The notes under the pieces are model-generated. The model saw only the letters and a program-made list of their open reading frames with translations. It was not told where the DNA came from and searched no databases. DNA of 64,000 nt, taken from assembly GCF_024139115.2 (NCBI RefSeq), contig NC_085140.1:334611953-334675952 (forward strand), in the 5' to 3' direction. The DNA comes from Armigeres subalbatus. Taxonomy: Eukaryota > Arthropoda > Insecta > Diptera > Culicidae. Made by a program: the position numbers and the translations under genes. This document shows, piece after piece, positions 32,051 to 42,962 of this stretch. How positions within the stretch are numbered: the first letter of the stretch is position 1; each line of letters begins with the position of its first letter.

Positions 32051-33327
32051 GAGTAGAGTGGGGCAAGAGTGCGCGTGGGGTAAGAGTACGTTTTTGATTT
32101 TTTGAAGTAATAAAAAAAGATAAACTAGCAGCACTGCATCAGTTTGACAGGTATTCTGGCCAACTATTATCATGTGTAATTGTAAACGATTTGAATAAAC
32201 AACAAGGGAGATATGGAGTTAGATAATTTTTTGGTCATTTTGCTAAAAATAATTGGATTTCCGCAACTAGTATTTCATTACCATATATACGTTCAATCAG
32301 CTGAACATTATACCATTTCGATAACCTATTGTATAGAGTACCTTATGGTGCAGAACACCAATCCGATTGGTTTTCCAAGAAGTCAAAACCATTACTTGAA
32401 TAATTTTTGGGACTGTGGGGTAAAAGTACGCAGGAACCGGTGGGGCAAGAGTACGCATATGAATCTTCAATTTATGATGTCAAACCCGTATCTCCGACCG
32501 AAATAAGACTTCTTCCAGAGCGTTAAGATTCACATTTAAGAAAAAAGGGATAAAATTCGAAATTATCACAAGTTTTTAGGATAAGTTGAAGTAATTCGGT
32601 GTTAGAAAGGACTTAGCGAACAAAGCACTGAAGCGAAATAATGAAATTGTATTAGGACTTGTTGTACACCTAAACATAGTACGAAAACACAATTTCATCT
32701 AAATGATAATTTCATTTAATCAAAAGAAACATTCATAAATTACGCAACATTTAGCTGGGAGAGGTTGCGAGATGTGTAACGATCCATATAATTTTCAGAT
32801 GATTAATACAAATAGTGTAAGATAGGGGGAGAGTTGATGAAATAGCTAAAGTTTACGTTACGTGATTGGTGGATTTTCTTTAAGGAAAATGCCTTTGTAT
32901 ACGTTTTTGTAAATATAAAAACAATGGTTTTTAGTATGAAAGTCCACAGTTTTAGGACCCCCTCCCCCTTTAAGAGTTACGTAATCTTTAAACATTCCCT
33001 AATACATGCTCATTAAACATCAATCAAATGTTATTAACTCTTATTTGTGTTATTATATAGTTAAAGCACATGATTAGATAAATGCGTACTCTTACCCCAC
33101 CCGATGCGCACTTTTACCCCACCGGTGGGGTAAGAGTGCGTTTTTCACTTGTCTTGCAATAAGGGTTCTACTAAAACGAATCTCAATAATTTCAATATTT
33201 TCTCCACTGGGTAACATAAAGGAAGAGTATATGAATCATCGACACAGAATTGACATGCAGAAGCTTGCTTCATAGGGGCCACATGATCGATTGTAAACTA
33301 AGTGCGTACTCTTGCCCCACTCTACTC
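32051..33327. mobile_element. TA-flanked inverted-repeat element inserted in the LOA-like LINE
   Basis: Inverted ends GAGTAGAGTGGGGCAAGAGT and ACTCTTGCCCCACTCTACTC are flanked by TA (32049-32050 and 33328-33329), the Tc1/mariner-type target. The motif GTGGGGTAAGAGTGCG recurs inside in both orientations (about 32070, 32414, 32437, 33083, 33107, 33121). The interior has no transposase. Removing the insert joins the ORF1 zinc-knuckle end to the ORF2 start of the host LINE. Confidence 0.8.
32726..32999. mobile_element. Probable MITE nested in the TA-flanked element
   Basis: Left AAACATTCATAAATTACGCA and right (reverse) GGGAATGTTTAAAGATTACG are imperfect inverted ends. Runs of G/C purine tracts and TTACGTAA near the ends resemble other MITEs here. 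Borders are approximate. Confidence 0.4.
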
Positions 33328-33329
33328 TA

Positions 33330-33485
33330 ATGATCGTTTCCGTCCTCCGGTTTGCAGAGCAGGCATCTTGGTTGCTTCGTGCAGTCCCTAGCATCGTGTC
33401 CTTCTCCACCACATTTCCTACATAGGCCGAATCTGTCCGGGCCATTGCTGTTCCACGCCTGGGGTGGCATTGTGCATCTCGATTC
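33330..33485 (-). pseudogene. LOA-like ORF1 C-terminus with zinc knuckles
   Basis: The minus strand reads GLCRKCGGEGHDARDC followed by TKQPRCLLC, a CCHC zinc-knuckle pair typical of LINE ORF1 (gag-like) proteins. It ends at the border of the TA-flanked element and continues into the ORF2 start on the other side, so it is the 5' part of the LOA relic. Upstream similarity fades after about 33485. Confidence 0.7.
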
Positions 33486-33489
33486 GAAC

Positions 33490-34110
33490 GTAATTCTATC
33501 GAGTCGAACATGTTTGGCATTACGGCTTTCGATTCGATCTCGAAAACGACTCATCGTTCGAGTATGCTCGAGGAGGTACAAGAATAACGAGGTGTTTTGG
33601 CATTATGGAGACTCGATAGCACACTGAAAAACGACTCAAGTCGAATGAAAATCACTCGTCACCTTCATAGCTTTCGAATGTTGTTCGAGAGTCATTTCTT
33701 GCTGAAAGTTTTTCATTATATTTGTTATTATTTCTCTACGGGAAGAGAATAAATGTTTCATTATTGTATCTTGAAGGAAAGAATGTCATTAGTATACCTT
33801 TTTTTATAGTTTCCAGACAATATGCAATCTCAAATTATCCCGAAATCCTCGTAAAAACGACTTCAACCTAAATCGGTTTTTTGCAGTTTTCACGTATTTC
33901 TTGACAATTTCGATAAACCGCGTGAAAAATCTATGGAGAAAATCTACGTAAAAATAGTTGAGTTAAATAAGAAAACGCGCAAGAGATGACCCAAGTGCAT
34001 TTAACTGAAACACGTGGAAACATCGAAGTAATTTATTATCGAATCCTTCTTTAGCTTTAAATTATTTAGTTCAAAATTGGATCTGTGTTATAAACTCGAA
34101 TAAATATAAT
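33490..34110. other. Spacer, nothing recognised
   Basis: AT-rich DNA without clear repeats or genes. Confidence 0.4.
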
Positions 34111-34114
34111 AAAT

Positions 34115-34238
34115 GCTAAAGCATTTGATGAGTTTGATTGCTGAACGCATGCGGTCGCGTGTACTCAGACGACTAATGACGGTGGAAGACCGACACTTGA
34201 TTACAATAAGAGCAATCAAAGTAATCAAATGCTTTAGC
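34115..34238. repeat. Small foldback element, 124 bp
   Basis: GCTAAAGCATTTGATgAgTT... at the left pairs with ...AAgTaATCAAATGCTTTAGC at the right (28-bp arms, two mismatches) around a GC-richer loop. No target duplication was seen. Confidence 0.55.
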
Positions 34239-34469
34239 CAAGCAAGCCTTTTGCACAAATTCACCCAGCCCGTTGGGGGCATAGAGTGTGATCCTCTCGA
34301 TTTATAAACAATGTGCACTCGCTTGACTGTGGATATACAACAGTAAAGCACATGTGAAGATTGGACAAATCAAACATCCGAAAGATATTCAATTTGCAAA
34401 AAAGAGCTAACCGTGGTTGAGGTTGGTACTCGGATTCTGATGGCTTTTCCGCAAACGTGACCTTTAAGT

Positions 34470-34541
34470 GGTCTTGTTGTGTAGGGGTTATCACGCCTAT
34501 CTAGAGATTAGGAGGTTGAGGGTTCGAGTCCCTCCAAGACA
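34470..34541 (+). tRNA. tRNA-like gene (anticodon position AGA), possibly a pseudogene
   Basis: Seventy-two bases fold as a standard class I cloverleaf: acceptor 7 (one mismatch, G1-A72), D stem 4 with one mismatch, anticodon stem 5 with one mismatch, 5-base variable loop, and a perfect 5-bp T stem with loop TTCGAGT. The B box GGTTCGAGTCC is canonical. A TTTTT terminator lies at 34551-34555. The loop CTAGAGA puts AGA at the anticodon, which would read serine UCU, but serine tRNAs have a long variable arm and this does not. It may be a decayed tRNA, an altered tRNA or a SINE head. Confidence 0.5.
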
Positions 34542-34555
34542 CGTGGATACTTTTT

Positions 34556-35110
34556 CGCATATTTCATATTAATTTGTCCATTTAGAAACATATGCTGTGC
34601 ATATGCACAGCCAAGACATTTAACAAAAAAAATGGTTTTCGTACGGTCGAGTTGCCAAATAATATGCAATTGATAATAAAACTTATAATTTGTGTCGTAA
34701 CTATATATCAATTTATAAAACATGTCGTATAGGCATAATGTTTTAATCGGTTTCAACTGCTCAATAAATAATATTGCTTTTATAGTCATTGAGCCCGATT
34801 TGTTTGTTTATAAATTAACTGCCAATTCATGCCCTGAAGGATGCCTTTCCAACAGGCAACATGCTACATGCAGATGAAATTACTCTTATTCTCTTTGTTT
34901 ACTCACATTCGCAATGCGCTGAAGGTTGTCTCTCGGCATAATAAACACGGAGACAGTTATCTCTTATTCTCTCTGTTTACATTTTGTTTGACATTTTTCA
35001 CATTCACTCATTAAAAACAACTAAAAACATGATAAAATAATGAATTAAATCAACTACTTCTGACTCGAAATCCTATATGCTATAGGATTTAAATAAAAAT
35101 TGACCTTTGA
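34556..35110. other. AT-rich spacer, nothing recognised
   Basis: Two similar GAAGG(A/T)TG... blocks at about 34835 and 34920, with shared TCTTATTCTCT words, suggest a small old duplication. Otherwise nothing is seen. Confidence 0.3.
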
Positions 35111-35178
35111 TATGTGGCCAATAGGTCAACAGTATATTGCAACACGATGAACTGAGCTGATGTCTGTATGTGTGTGTG
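35111..35178. repeat. Left copy of an inverted pair about 8 kb apart
   Basis: Contains GTATATTGCAACAC and GAGCTGATGTCTGTATGTGT. The reverse complement lies at 43143-43207 with about 80% identity over 65 bases. The pair frames the whole 8.1-kb region that includes the TTAA element. Confidence 0.6.
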
Positions 35179-35350
35179 CAATTCAACATCGCGCAGATTA
35201 ATCACCCATCATGTTTGCACTACCTGCACTCGCGAGAAAGATGGGATTGACTGCCTGCGAATGTGTATACTCACGATGACAAACAGGATCTGTTGTTTGA
35301 CACATGCTTGCTAGGCCTGTTTATGATAATAGGCCTGTCCAATGCCACAC
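35174..35350 (+). repeat. Repeat unit with an intact TTAA: paralogous empty site
   Basis: About 175 bases (TGCAATTCAACATCGCGCAG ... AGGCCTGTCCAATGCCACAC) occur again as the two flanks of the element at 37120-42806. The left flank is 37093-37119 and the right flank is 42807-42962. Here the TTAA at 35198-35201 is uninterrupted. Confidence 0.85.
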
Positions 35351-35880
35351 ATCTCCCCTTTTCTAAAAAAAGTGCTATCACCCTTTTCTTCTGCATGGAA
35401 AAAAATAACACCCACGACATATTATGTATCATTCGGTTCCTCTCTCATCATGGCACGAAAGCATCTTCCAGCAAACAACCATTCCCGGCACACCATTGTA
35501 TTGCCAGCATCTCCATTTCATAATCGAAGAACACAAATAGTGGCATACCTAAATATGGAAAGCACTCTCAATGAGCTCCCGTGCAGTGGGAGTCTCGACT
35601 CGCAATTGTACTCGCAACTCGTGAAGTAATATTTCACTTGTACTTCAAATCACTACCACTACTTCTACTCTTTTCGAATACACGTCCAATCCACTGTGCA
35701 GTCAAACAACCAGCAACAAAAACCATACCGCAAGTAAAAAAAACAGCTCCAAATCATGGCCGAATATCAATTGAATCAAACCTTCCGTGTACGGTGTACC
35801 TGTGACCTTTCGGATTCGTAACACCAAACTACTTGTAGGCCATCGACCATCGCTCTTGAGGCGCTTGGATAAACTGTGAT
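35351..35880. other. Spacer, nothing recognised
   Basis: Only short frames. It ends at the 99-bp minisatellite. Confidence 0.35.
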
Positions 35881-35889
35881 CACTCCAAT

Positions 35890-36367
35890 CCAAAAAAAAA
35901 ACACCGTTTCTCTTGCGGGCGTCCCACCAACGCAGAGGAAGAAACACTAGAATGCGGGCGTCCCACCACGCAGAATTGTGATCATTCCGATCCACAATAA
36001 CACCGTTCTTCTTGCGGGCGTCCCACCAACGCAGAGGAAGAAACACTTGAATGCGGGCGTCCCACCACGCAGAATTGTGATCCCTCTGATCCACAATAAC
36101 ACCGTTCTTCTTGCGGGCGTCCCACCAACGCAGAGGAAGAAACACTAGAATGCGGGCGTCCCACCACGCAGAATTGTGATCATTCCGATCCACAATAACA
36201 CCGTTCTTCTTGCGGGCGTCCCACCAACGCAGAGGAAGAAACACTTGAATGCGGGCGTCCCACCACGCAGAATTGTGATCATTCCGATCCACAATAACAC
36301 CGTTCTTCTTGCGGGCGTCCCACCAACGCAGAGGAAGAAACACTTGAACGCGAACATTCACCACGCA
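35890..36367 (-). repeat. 99-bp minisatellite, about five copies, open in frame
   Basis: CAGAATTGTGATC recurs at 35971, 36070, 36169 and 36268, fixing a 99-bp period. Each unit contains GCGGGCGTCCCACCA twice. Because 99 is divisible by three, a 243-codon minus-strand frame (35702-36433) stays open with a 33-residue repeat (LRWWDARKKNGVIVD, then SAWWDARIQVFLP). No signal peptide, domain or conserved start context is evident, so coding is possible but unproven. Confidence 0.75.
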
Positions 36368-36369
36368 TA

Positions 36370-37092
36370 ATACGATAATACGGACAACTTCATGGGGATG
36401 ACAAGCTACGCCATCCATGTCATATCCTAACAAACAATTTAGGTTGAACTAGCTAGTTTTTTTTAGCTGAAGAAGGCTATTTTTGGTTGAATAAGCGCTC
36501 TATCCTCTTCCAATGTTTGTTGGGGTCTTATCTGAGTCACCAATATGCGAATGCAACGTATACAATTCTGATGGTGAAAATGATGCAAAACGTGCAAATG
36601 TGTAAACAGTGCATCTGTAAGTTGCATTCTGATTAATTAGGCAAATTAGTTGGATTTTCTTTTAAGTTTTAAACATGATATAAGGCGCAAAATCGTTTTA
36701 ATTGTATCATGTTGCATTATTCAGTGGTGGGGGTGTTTTGCATCATTTTCTCCTGTAACATTCAAAATTTGAGCACACACTTTCACAAAAGAAATCAGTG
36801 TTGAGGTAATTAGACACTGGGGGATGAATTTATCCTGAAAATAAGAGCGAGGAGAACAAAACTGTAAAAACCATTGTGAAAAAACGGTGTTGGGTTCGCG
36901 GACAACACACTAAAAGTAGAATCCCTCTCATTCACAAAGATACACTTATCGTCACTCTACCGGTGCAAAAAATCTCCGCTGCTTTATTTTTTTTCATCTA
37001 CGTCCGAAATTGTTTTCTTTCACTCACTTCTATAAACATGATGGGTGATTTCATGCGAAATATGTTTATACACTCCTGGCAGGATCGCCAAA
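36370..37092. other. Spacer, nothing recognised
   Basis: AT-rich DNA up to the flank of the TTAA element. Confidence 0.35.
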
Positions 37093-37639
37093 TGTGCAAT
37101 TCAACATCGCGCAGATTAACACTAGGATTGATTCGCTAAAAAAACTTACGCGGATACATTCGTGCAGAAAATCGTTGTAACTAAATTTTCAAATGGCTAT
37201 ATCTCAGTGAGTTTTCAACCGATTTTCCCAATTTTTTCACCAACCTCTTAGCCATCTCTTCTAGTTTCTGGACATTGCAAAATATTGTATCTAGGGGTGT
37301 TCAATTTTTCACTAGAGCTGTGGGAGTAAAGCAACGAATTTAGAAAAATGCGATTTTGGAGATATACTTATATTTTATTACCAAAATGATATCTATTCAT
37401 ATAGTGATGATGGAAATGATAAAATAACAAATAAAAGACATCACCTGAAACATAAGAACACATTTTGAGCATCCCTACTATGCATACGATGATAATTCGG
37501 TACCTTTGGGAACCACTTTATACTACAGAATGTATGAGACCTCAGAAAATGTTTTCAAGCATGTTGTCTACTGCGAACTTATTAAAATAGATGTAAACTA
37601 TATACGAAACATGTGTGATAATAAATTATGATGTTCTAG

Positions 37640-39985
37640 GATCTCCGAACTGTACTGGAATTTGAATCAAATGGTCTACCGAATCAACCAAGGCTACCAT
37701 AATGCCCCTAGCCACAGCATCAACCCAATTATGTCCTCCGAGTATTTATCTTTCACTTGCGTCTCAAATCCAGGCATTTGAGATGTTGTAAGATCTCCAA
37801 ATTGTTCTGAAGTTTGAGTAAAATGGTCTATCGAATCAACCAAGGCTTCCATGATGTCCTCAGCCGCGGTGTAAACCCATTCATGTCCTCCAAGTATTTA
37901 TCTTTCACTTGCGTCTCAAATCCAGGCATTTGAGTTGTTGTAGGATCTCCAAATTGTCCTGGAGTTTGAGTAAAATGGTCTATCGAATCAACGAAGGCAT
38001 CCATGATGTCCTCAGCCGCGGTATCAACCCAATTATGTCCTCCGAGTATTTGTATTTCACTTGCGTCTCAAATCCAGGCATTTGAGTTGGTCTAAGATCT
38101 CCAAATTGTCCTGGAGTTTGAATCAAATGGTCTACCGAATCAACCAAGGCTTATATGATGTCCCATATCGCGGTATCAACCCAATTATGCCCTCCGAGTA
38201 TTTATTTTTCACTTTCGTCTCAAATCCAGGCATTTTAGTTGTTGTAAGATCTCCAAATTGTCCTGGAGTTTGAGTAAAATGGTCTACCAAATCAACCAAG
38301 GCTTCCATGATGTCCCATACCGCGGTATCAACCCAATTATGTCCTCCGAGTATTTATCTTTCACTTGCGTCTCAAATCCAGGCATTTGAGATGTTGTAAG
38401 ATCTCCAAATTGTTTTGAAGTTTGAGTAAAATGGTCTATCGAATCAACCAAGGCTTCCATGATGTCCTCAGCCGCGGTGTGAACCCATTCATGTCCTCCG
38501 AGCATTTATCTTTCACTTGCGTCTCAAATCCAGGCATTTGAGTTGTTGTAGGATCTCCAAATTGTCCTGGAGTTTGAGTAAAATGGTCTATCGAATCAAC
38601 GAAGGCATCCATGATGTCCTCAGCCGCGGTATCAACCCAATTATGTCCTCCGAGTATTTGTATTTCACTTGCGTCTCAAATCCAGGCATTTGAGTTGTTC
38701 TAAGATCTCCAAATTGTCCTGGAGTTTGAATCAAATGGTCTACCGAATCAACCAAGGCTTCTATGATGCCCCATACCGCGGTATCAACCCAATTATGCCC
38801 TCCGAGTATTTATTTTTCACTTTCGTCTCAAATCCAGGCATTTTAGTTGTTGTAAGATCTCGAAATTGTCCTGGAGTTTGAGTAAAATGGTCTACCAAAT
38901 CAACCAAGGCATCCATGATGTCTTCAGCCGCGGTGTCAACCCAAGCATGTCCTCCGAGAATTTGTCTTTCACTTGCGTCTCAAATCTAGCCATTTGAGTT
39001 GTTGTAAGATCTCCAAATTGTCCTGGAGTTTGAGTAAAATGGTCTATCGAATCAACCAAGGCTTCCATGATGTCCTCTGCCGCGGGATCACCCCAATTAT
39101 GTACTCCAAGTATTTGTCTTTCACTTGTCTCAAATCCAGACATTTGAGATGTTGTAAGATCTCCAACTTATCTTGCAGTTTGAATCAAATGGTCTAACGA
39201 ATCAACCAAGGCTTCCAAGATGTCCCCAGCCGCAATATCAACTCTTTTATGCCCTTCGAGTATTTGCATTTCACTTGCGCCTCATATCCAGGCATATGAG
39301 ATGTTGTAAGATTTTCAAATTGTCCTGGATTTTGAGTAAAATGGTCTATCGAATCAACCAAGGCCTCCATGATGTTCTCAGTCGCAGTATAAACCCTATC
39401 ACCCCTAATAATTGTCTTCCACCTGCGTCTCGAACCCAGGCATAGGGGATGTTGTAAGATCTCCAAATGGTCCTAGAGTATGAGCGAAATGGTCTATTGG
39501 ATCAACCAAGGCTTCCATGATGTCCTCAGCCGCGATATCAACTCTTTTATGTCCTCCGAGTATTTGCATTTCATTTGCGCCTCAAATCAAGGCATTTGAG
39601 ATGTTGTAAGATCTCCAAATTATGCTGGAGTTTGAGTGAAATGGTCTATCGAATCAACCAAGGCTTCCATAAAGTCACTAGCTTCTCTTTCACTTGCGTC
39701 TTAAATGCAGGCAAATGAGATGTTGTAATATCTCCTAAATGTCCTGGAGTTTGTATCAAATAGTCTAGCAAATCATCCAAGGCTTCCAAGCTGTTTCCAG
39801 CAGCGGTATCAACTCAATAATGTTCTCCGAGTCTTCAAGTTCCACTTACGTCATAAATCCAGGCATATGAGATGTTGTAAAATCTCCAAATTGTCCTGGA
39901 GTTTGAATCAAATGGCCTACCGAATCAACCAAGGCTGCAATGATGTCTTCAGCCACGATATCAACGCAATTTAGTGGACATAATT
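37640..39985 (-). repeat. 152-bp satellite, left array (about 15 units)
   Basis: AAATGGTCTA-type landmarks at 37821, 37973 and 38125 give a 152-bp period. Landmarks in each unit are GATCTCCAAATTGTCCTGGA and GTCTCAAATCCAGGCATTTG. Units at the outer edges are more diverged than central ones. A four-unit block is itself duplicated (about 607 bp offset). The strand is given relative to the right array, of which this is the inverse. Confidence 0.95.
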
Positions 39986-40240
39986 GTTTTTAAATAACTT
40001 TCCAAATGAATCACGACTTACAAATCAACCCTACCTTGAAATATGTCTCAAGCAGATGTTTTTATCTAATCTTCCGAGTCCATGCACATGTTTGGTATAT
40101 AAAAATCCGATGTTATTAGTCCCCAAATCGCCCTGGATGTAGATCAAGTAGTCTGTCAACTAAATCAACCTCGCCTGGAACTATGTCTCCAGCGAAGGTA
40201 TGTATCTAATCATGACTTCCGAGCTCATGCAACACATTTA

Positions 40241-40318
40241 GTCGAGTCAAGTACGAGAAACTAAAGAAGGCCTCACGTATCTGAAAAGTTACAATTACAA
40301 ATTGTCTTATGACAAGTC
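40241..40318. mobile_element. Half-copy of the hairpin MITE
   Basis: GTCGAGTCAAGTACGAGA...CTTATGACAAGT matches, with indels, the right arm of the hairpin at 14246-14360. Only one arm is present. Confidence 0.5.
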
Positions 40319-40564
40319 ATTACCCAAATCATGCAGCTAGGGATGACAGTGTACCGAAGTGCTGCTGCCGTGACTGTTCCTACGTAGTACTTAACGTACT
40401 CCTCCCAAAACAACACGCTTTACGATGTCTCTCTGAAATGTTTTCGATTCTCTCATTTTCTCGATTTAAAGAGAAAAAACCGAAAAACCAGGTAGTAGGT
40501 GATCTCTCCTTTCTTCCGTTTAACCAAGACACCAACCTTTTTGGATTGCTTCACCATTCTCTTC

Positions 40565-40790
40565 ATAACTTTTGAAAGCAATGACCGTCGACTAGAGTGT
40601 GCCAATTACAGAGGGATCACCCTTCTGAACTCGACGTACACAATTCTTTCGCGTATTCTGTTTAACAGACTGACACCGCTAGAAGAGTCCTTCGTCAGCG
40701 AATACCAGGCAGGTTTTCGTGAGGGTCGATTAACGACGGATCAGATGTTCAGCCTGCGGATGATCATTGATGAATTCCGGGAGTAAAACT
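40565..40790 (+). pseudogene. Reverse transcriptase fragment in the centre of the TTAA element
   Basis: The plus strand reads ECANYRGITLLNSTYTILSR, then EYQAGFREGRLTTDQMFSLR and MIIDEFRE followed by a stop. This is the first half of a LINE reverse transcriptase palm/finger region. No endonuclease and no FADD catalytic box flank it. It is a captured or inserted fragment of an element unlike the RTE copies elsewhere in the window. Confidence 0.7.
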
Positions 40791-41094
40791 TGCAGACTTA
40801 CCAAAGTTCTTGTTGGTGTATCGGGTAACCACCCCTTTTTTGGCGATAATGGACATAAATATGCTTGACTATACGTTCCATTCTAGTGTCATTTTACGTT
40901 TACCTTGAGGACACCATTACTAGGGCCTGATTGTACCAATTTGATCAATGATGATCGGATTTAACGAGACGTGCCCGAAATTAGACTTCGGCTGAAAAAG
41001 TGATGTTCTTAAAATTGAGGTTTTTAGAGTAAAGATTCATTTAGACAACCATACACTGTCGGATGATTATTATAATAATAATAAACAATAAACA

Positions 41095-42305
41095 TCATAA
41101 GTAAAGTACAACATCTCATATGCCTGGATTTGTAATGCAAGTAAAAGACAAATACTCGGAGGTCATAATTGGGTTGGTAGCGCAGCTGGGGACATCATGA
41201 AAGCTTTGGTCGATTCGATAGACCATTTGATTCAAAATCATGGACAATTTGGAGATCTTACAATATCTCAATTGCCTAAAACTGCGACGCAAGTGAAATA
41301 CAAATATTCAGAGGACATTATTGAGTTGATTCCGCGGCTGAGGACTTCATGGAAGCTTTGGTTGATTCGGTAGACCATTTGATTCAAACTCAAGGACAAT
41401 TTGGAGATCTTACAACATTTCAATTGCCTGAAACTGCGACGCAAGTGAAAGACAAATATTCAGAGGACATAATTGGGTTGATGCCGCAGCTGGGGACTTC
41501 ATGCAAGCCTTGGTGGATTCGTTAGACCATTTGATTCAAACTTCAAGACAATTTGGAGATTTTACAACATCTCATATGCCTAGATTTAAGGCGCAAGTAA
41601 AAGACAAATACCCGGAGTACATAATACCGCGGCAGAGGACATCATGGAAGCCTTGGTTGATTCAATAGACCATTTTGCTCAAACTCCAGGGCAATTTGGA
41701 GAGCTTACAACAACTCAAATGCCTGGATTTGAGACGCAAGTGAAATACAAATACTCGGAGGACATAGTAGGGTTTATACTACGGCAGAGGACATCATGGA
41801 AGCCTTAGTTGATTCGATAGACCATTTTACTCAAACTCCAGGACAATTTGGAGATCCTACAACATCTCAAATGCCTGGATTTGAGACGCAAGTGAAAGAT
41901 AAATACTCGGAGGACATGATTGGGTTGACACCGCGGCTGGGGACATCATGGATGCCTTCGTTGATTCGATAGACCAATTTACTCAAACTCCAGGACAATT
42001 TGGAGATCTTACAACAACTCAAATGCCTGGATTTTAGACGCAAGTGAAAGATAAATACTCGGAGGACATAATTGGGTTGATACCGCGGCTGGGGACATCA
42101 TGGATGCCTTCGTTGATCCGATAGACCATTTTACTCAAACTCCAGGACAATTTGGAGATCTTACAACATCTCAAATGCCTGGATTTGAGATGCATGTGAC
42201 AGACAAATACTCGGAGGTCATCATAGGGTTCATACTACGACAGAGGACATCATAGAAGCCTTGGTTGATTCGGTAGACCATTTGATTCAAATTCCAGTAC
42301 AGTTC
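41095..42305 (+). repeat. 152-bp satellite, right array (about 8 units)
   Basis: The same monomer as the left array but in the opposite orientation: TTGATTCGATAGACCATTTT, CAAACTCCAGGACAATTTGG and ATGCCTGGATTTGAGACGCA recur every 152 bp. Confidence 0.95.
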
Positions 42306-42806
42306 GGAGATCCTAGAACATCATAATTTATTATCACACATGTTTCGTATATAGTTCACATTTATTTTAACAAGTTCACAGTAGACAACATGCTAGAAAA
42401 CATTTCCTGAAGCTTCATACATTCTGTAGTATAAAGTGGTTCCTAAAGGTACCGAATTATCATCGTATGCATAGTAGGGATGCTCAAAATGTGTTCTTAT
42501 GTTCCAGGTGATGTCTTTTATTTGTTATTTTATCATTTCCATCATCACTATATGAATAGATATCATTTTTGGTAATAAAATATAAGTATATCTCCAAAAT
42601 CGCATTTTTCTAAATCCGTTGCTTTACTCCCACAGCTCTAGTGAAAAATTGAACACCCCTAGATACAATATTTTGAAATGTCCAGAAACTAGAAGAGATG
42701 GCTAAGAGGTTGGTGAAAAAACTGAGAAAATCGGTTGAAAAACCACTGAGATATAGCCATTTGAAAATTTAGTTACAACGATTTTCTGAACGAATGAATC
42801 CTAGTG

Positions 42807-42962
42807 TTAATCACCCGTCATGTTTGCACTACCTGCACTCGCGAGGAAGATGGGATTGACTGCCTGCGAATGTGTATACTCACGATGACAAACAGGATCT
42901 GTTGTTTGACATATGCTTGCTAGGCCTGTTTATGATAATAGGCCTGTCCAATGCCACACAGT
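42807..42962 (+). repeat. Right flank of the TTAA insertion (second copy of the empty-site repeat)
   Basis: TTAATCACCC...AGGCCTGTCCAATGCCACAC matches 35198-35350 at about 97% by eye and continues the sequence interrupted at 37119. Confidence 0.85.

Larger units (their letters stand above)
37120..42806. mobile_element. TTAA-flanked foldback element carrying 152-bp satellite arrays (5.69 kb)
   Basis: Ends CACTAGGATTGATTCG (37120) and CGAATGAATCCTAGTG (to 42806) are inverted and flanked by TTAA (37116-37119, 42807-42810). The inverted unique arms span about 510 bp (37120-37640 against 42300-42806). Inside them lie inverted arrays of a 152-bp monomer: about 15 copies left and 8 right. The centre (40000-41090) holds a hairpin-MITE remnant and a reverse transcriptase fragment. 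No transposase was seen. TTAA duplication is characteristic of piggyBac-type transposition, so a non-autonomous piggyBac-like origin is inferred. A related element lies at 56441-58365. Confidence 0.85.

Noticed and set aside
37640..42305. CRISPR array
   Set aside because: Units of 152 bp are contiguous with no unique spacers, there are no cas genes, and the context is eukaryotic. The 22-, 52- and 99-bp arrays fail for the same reasons.
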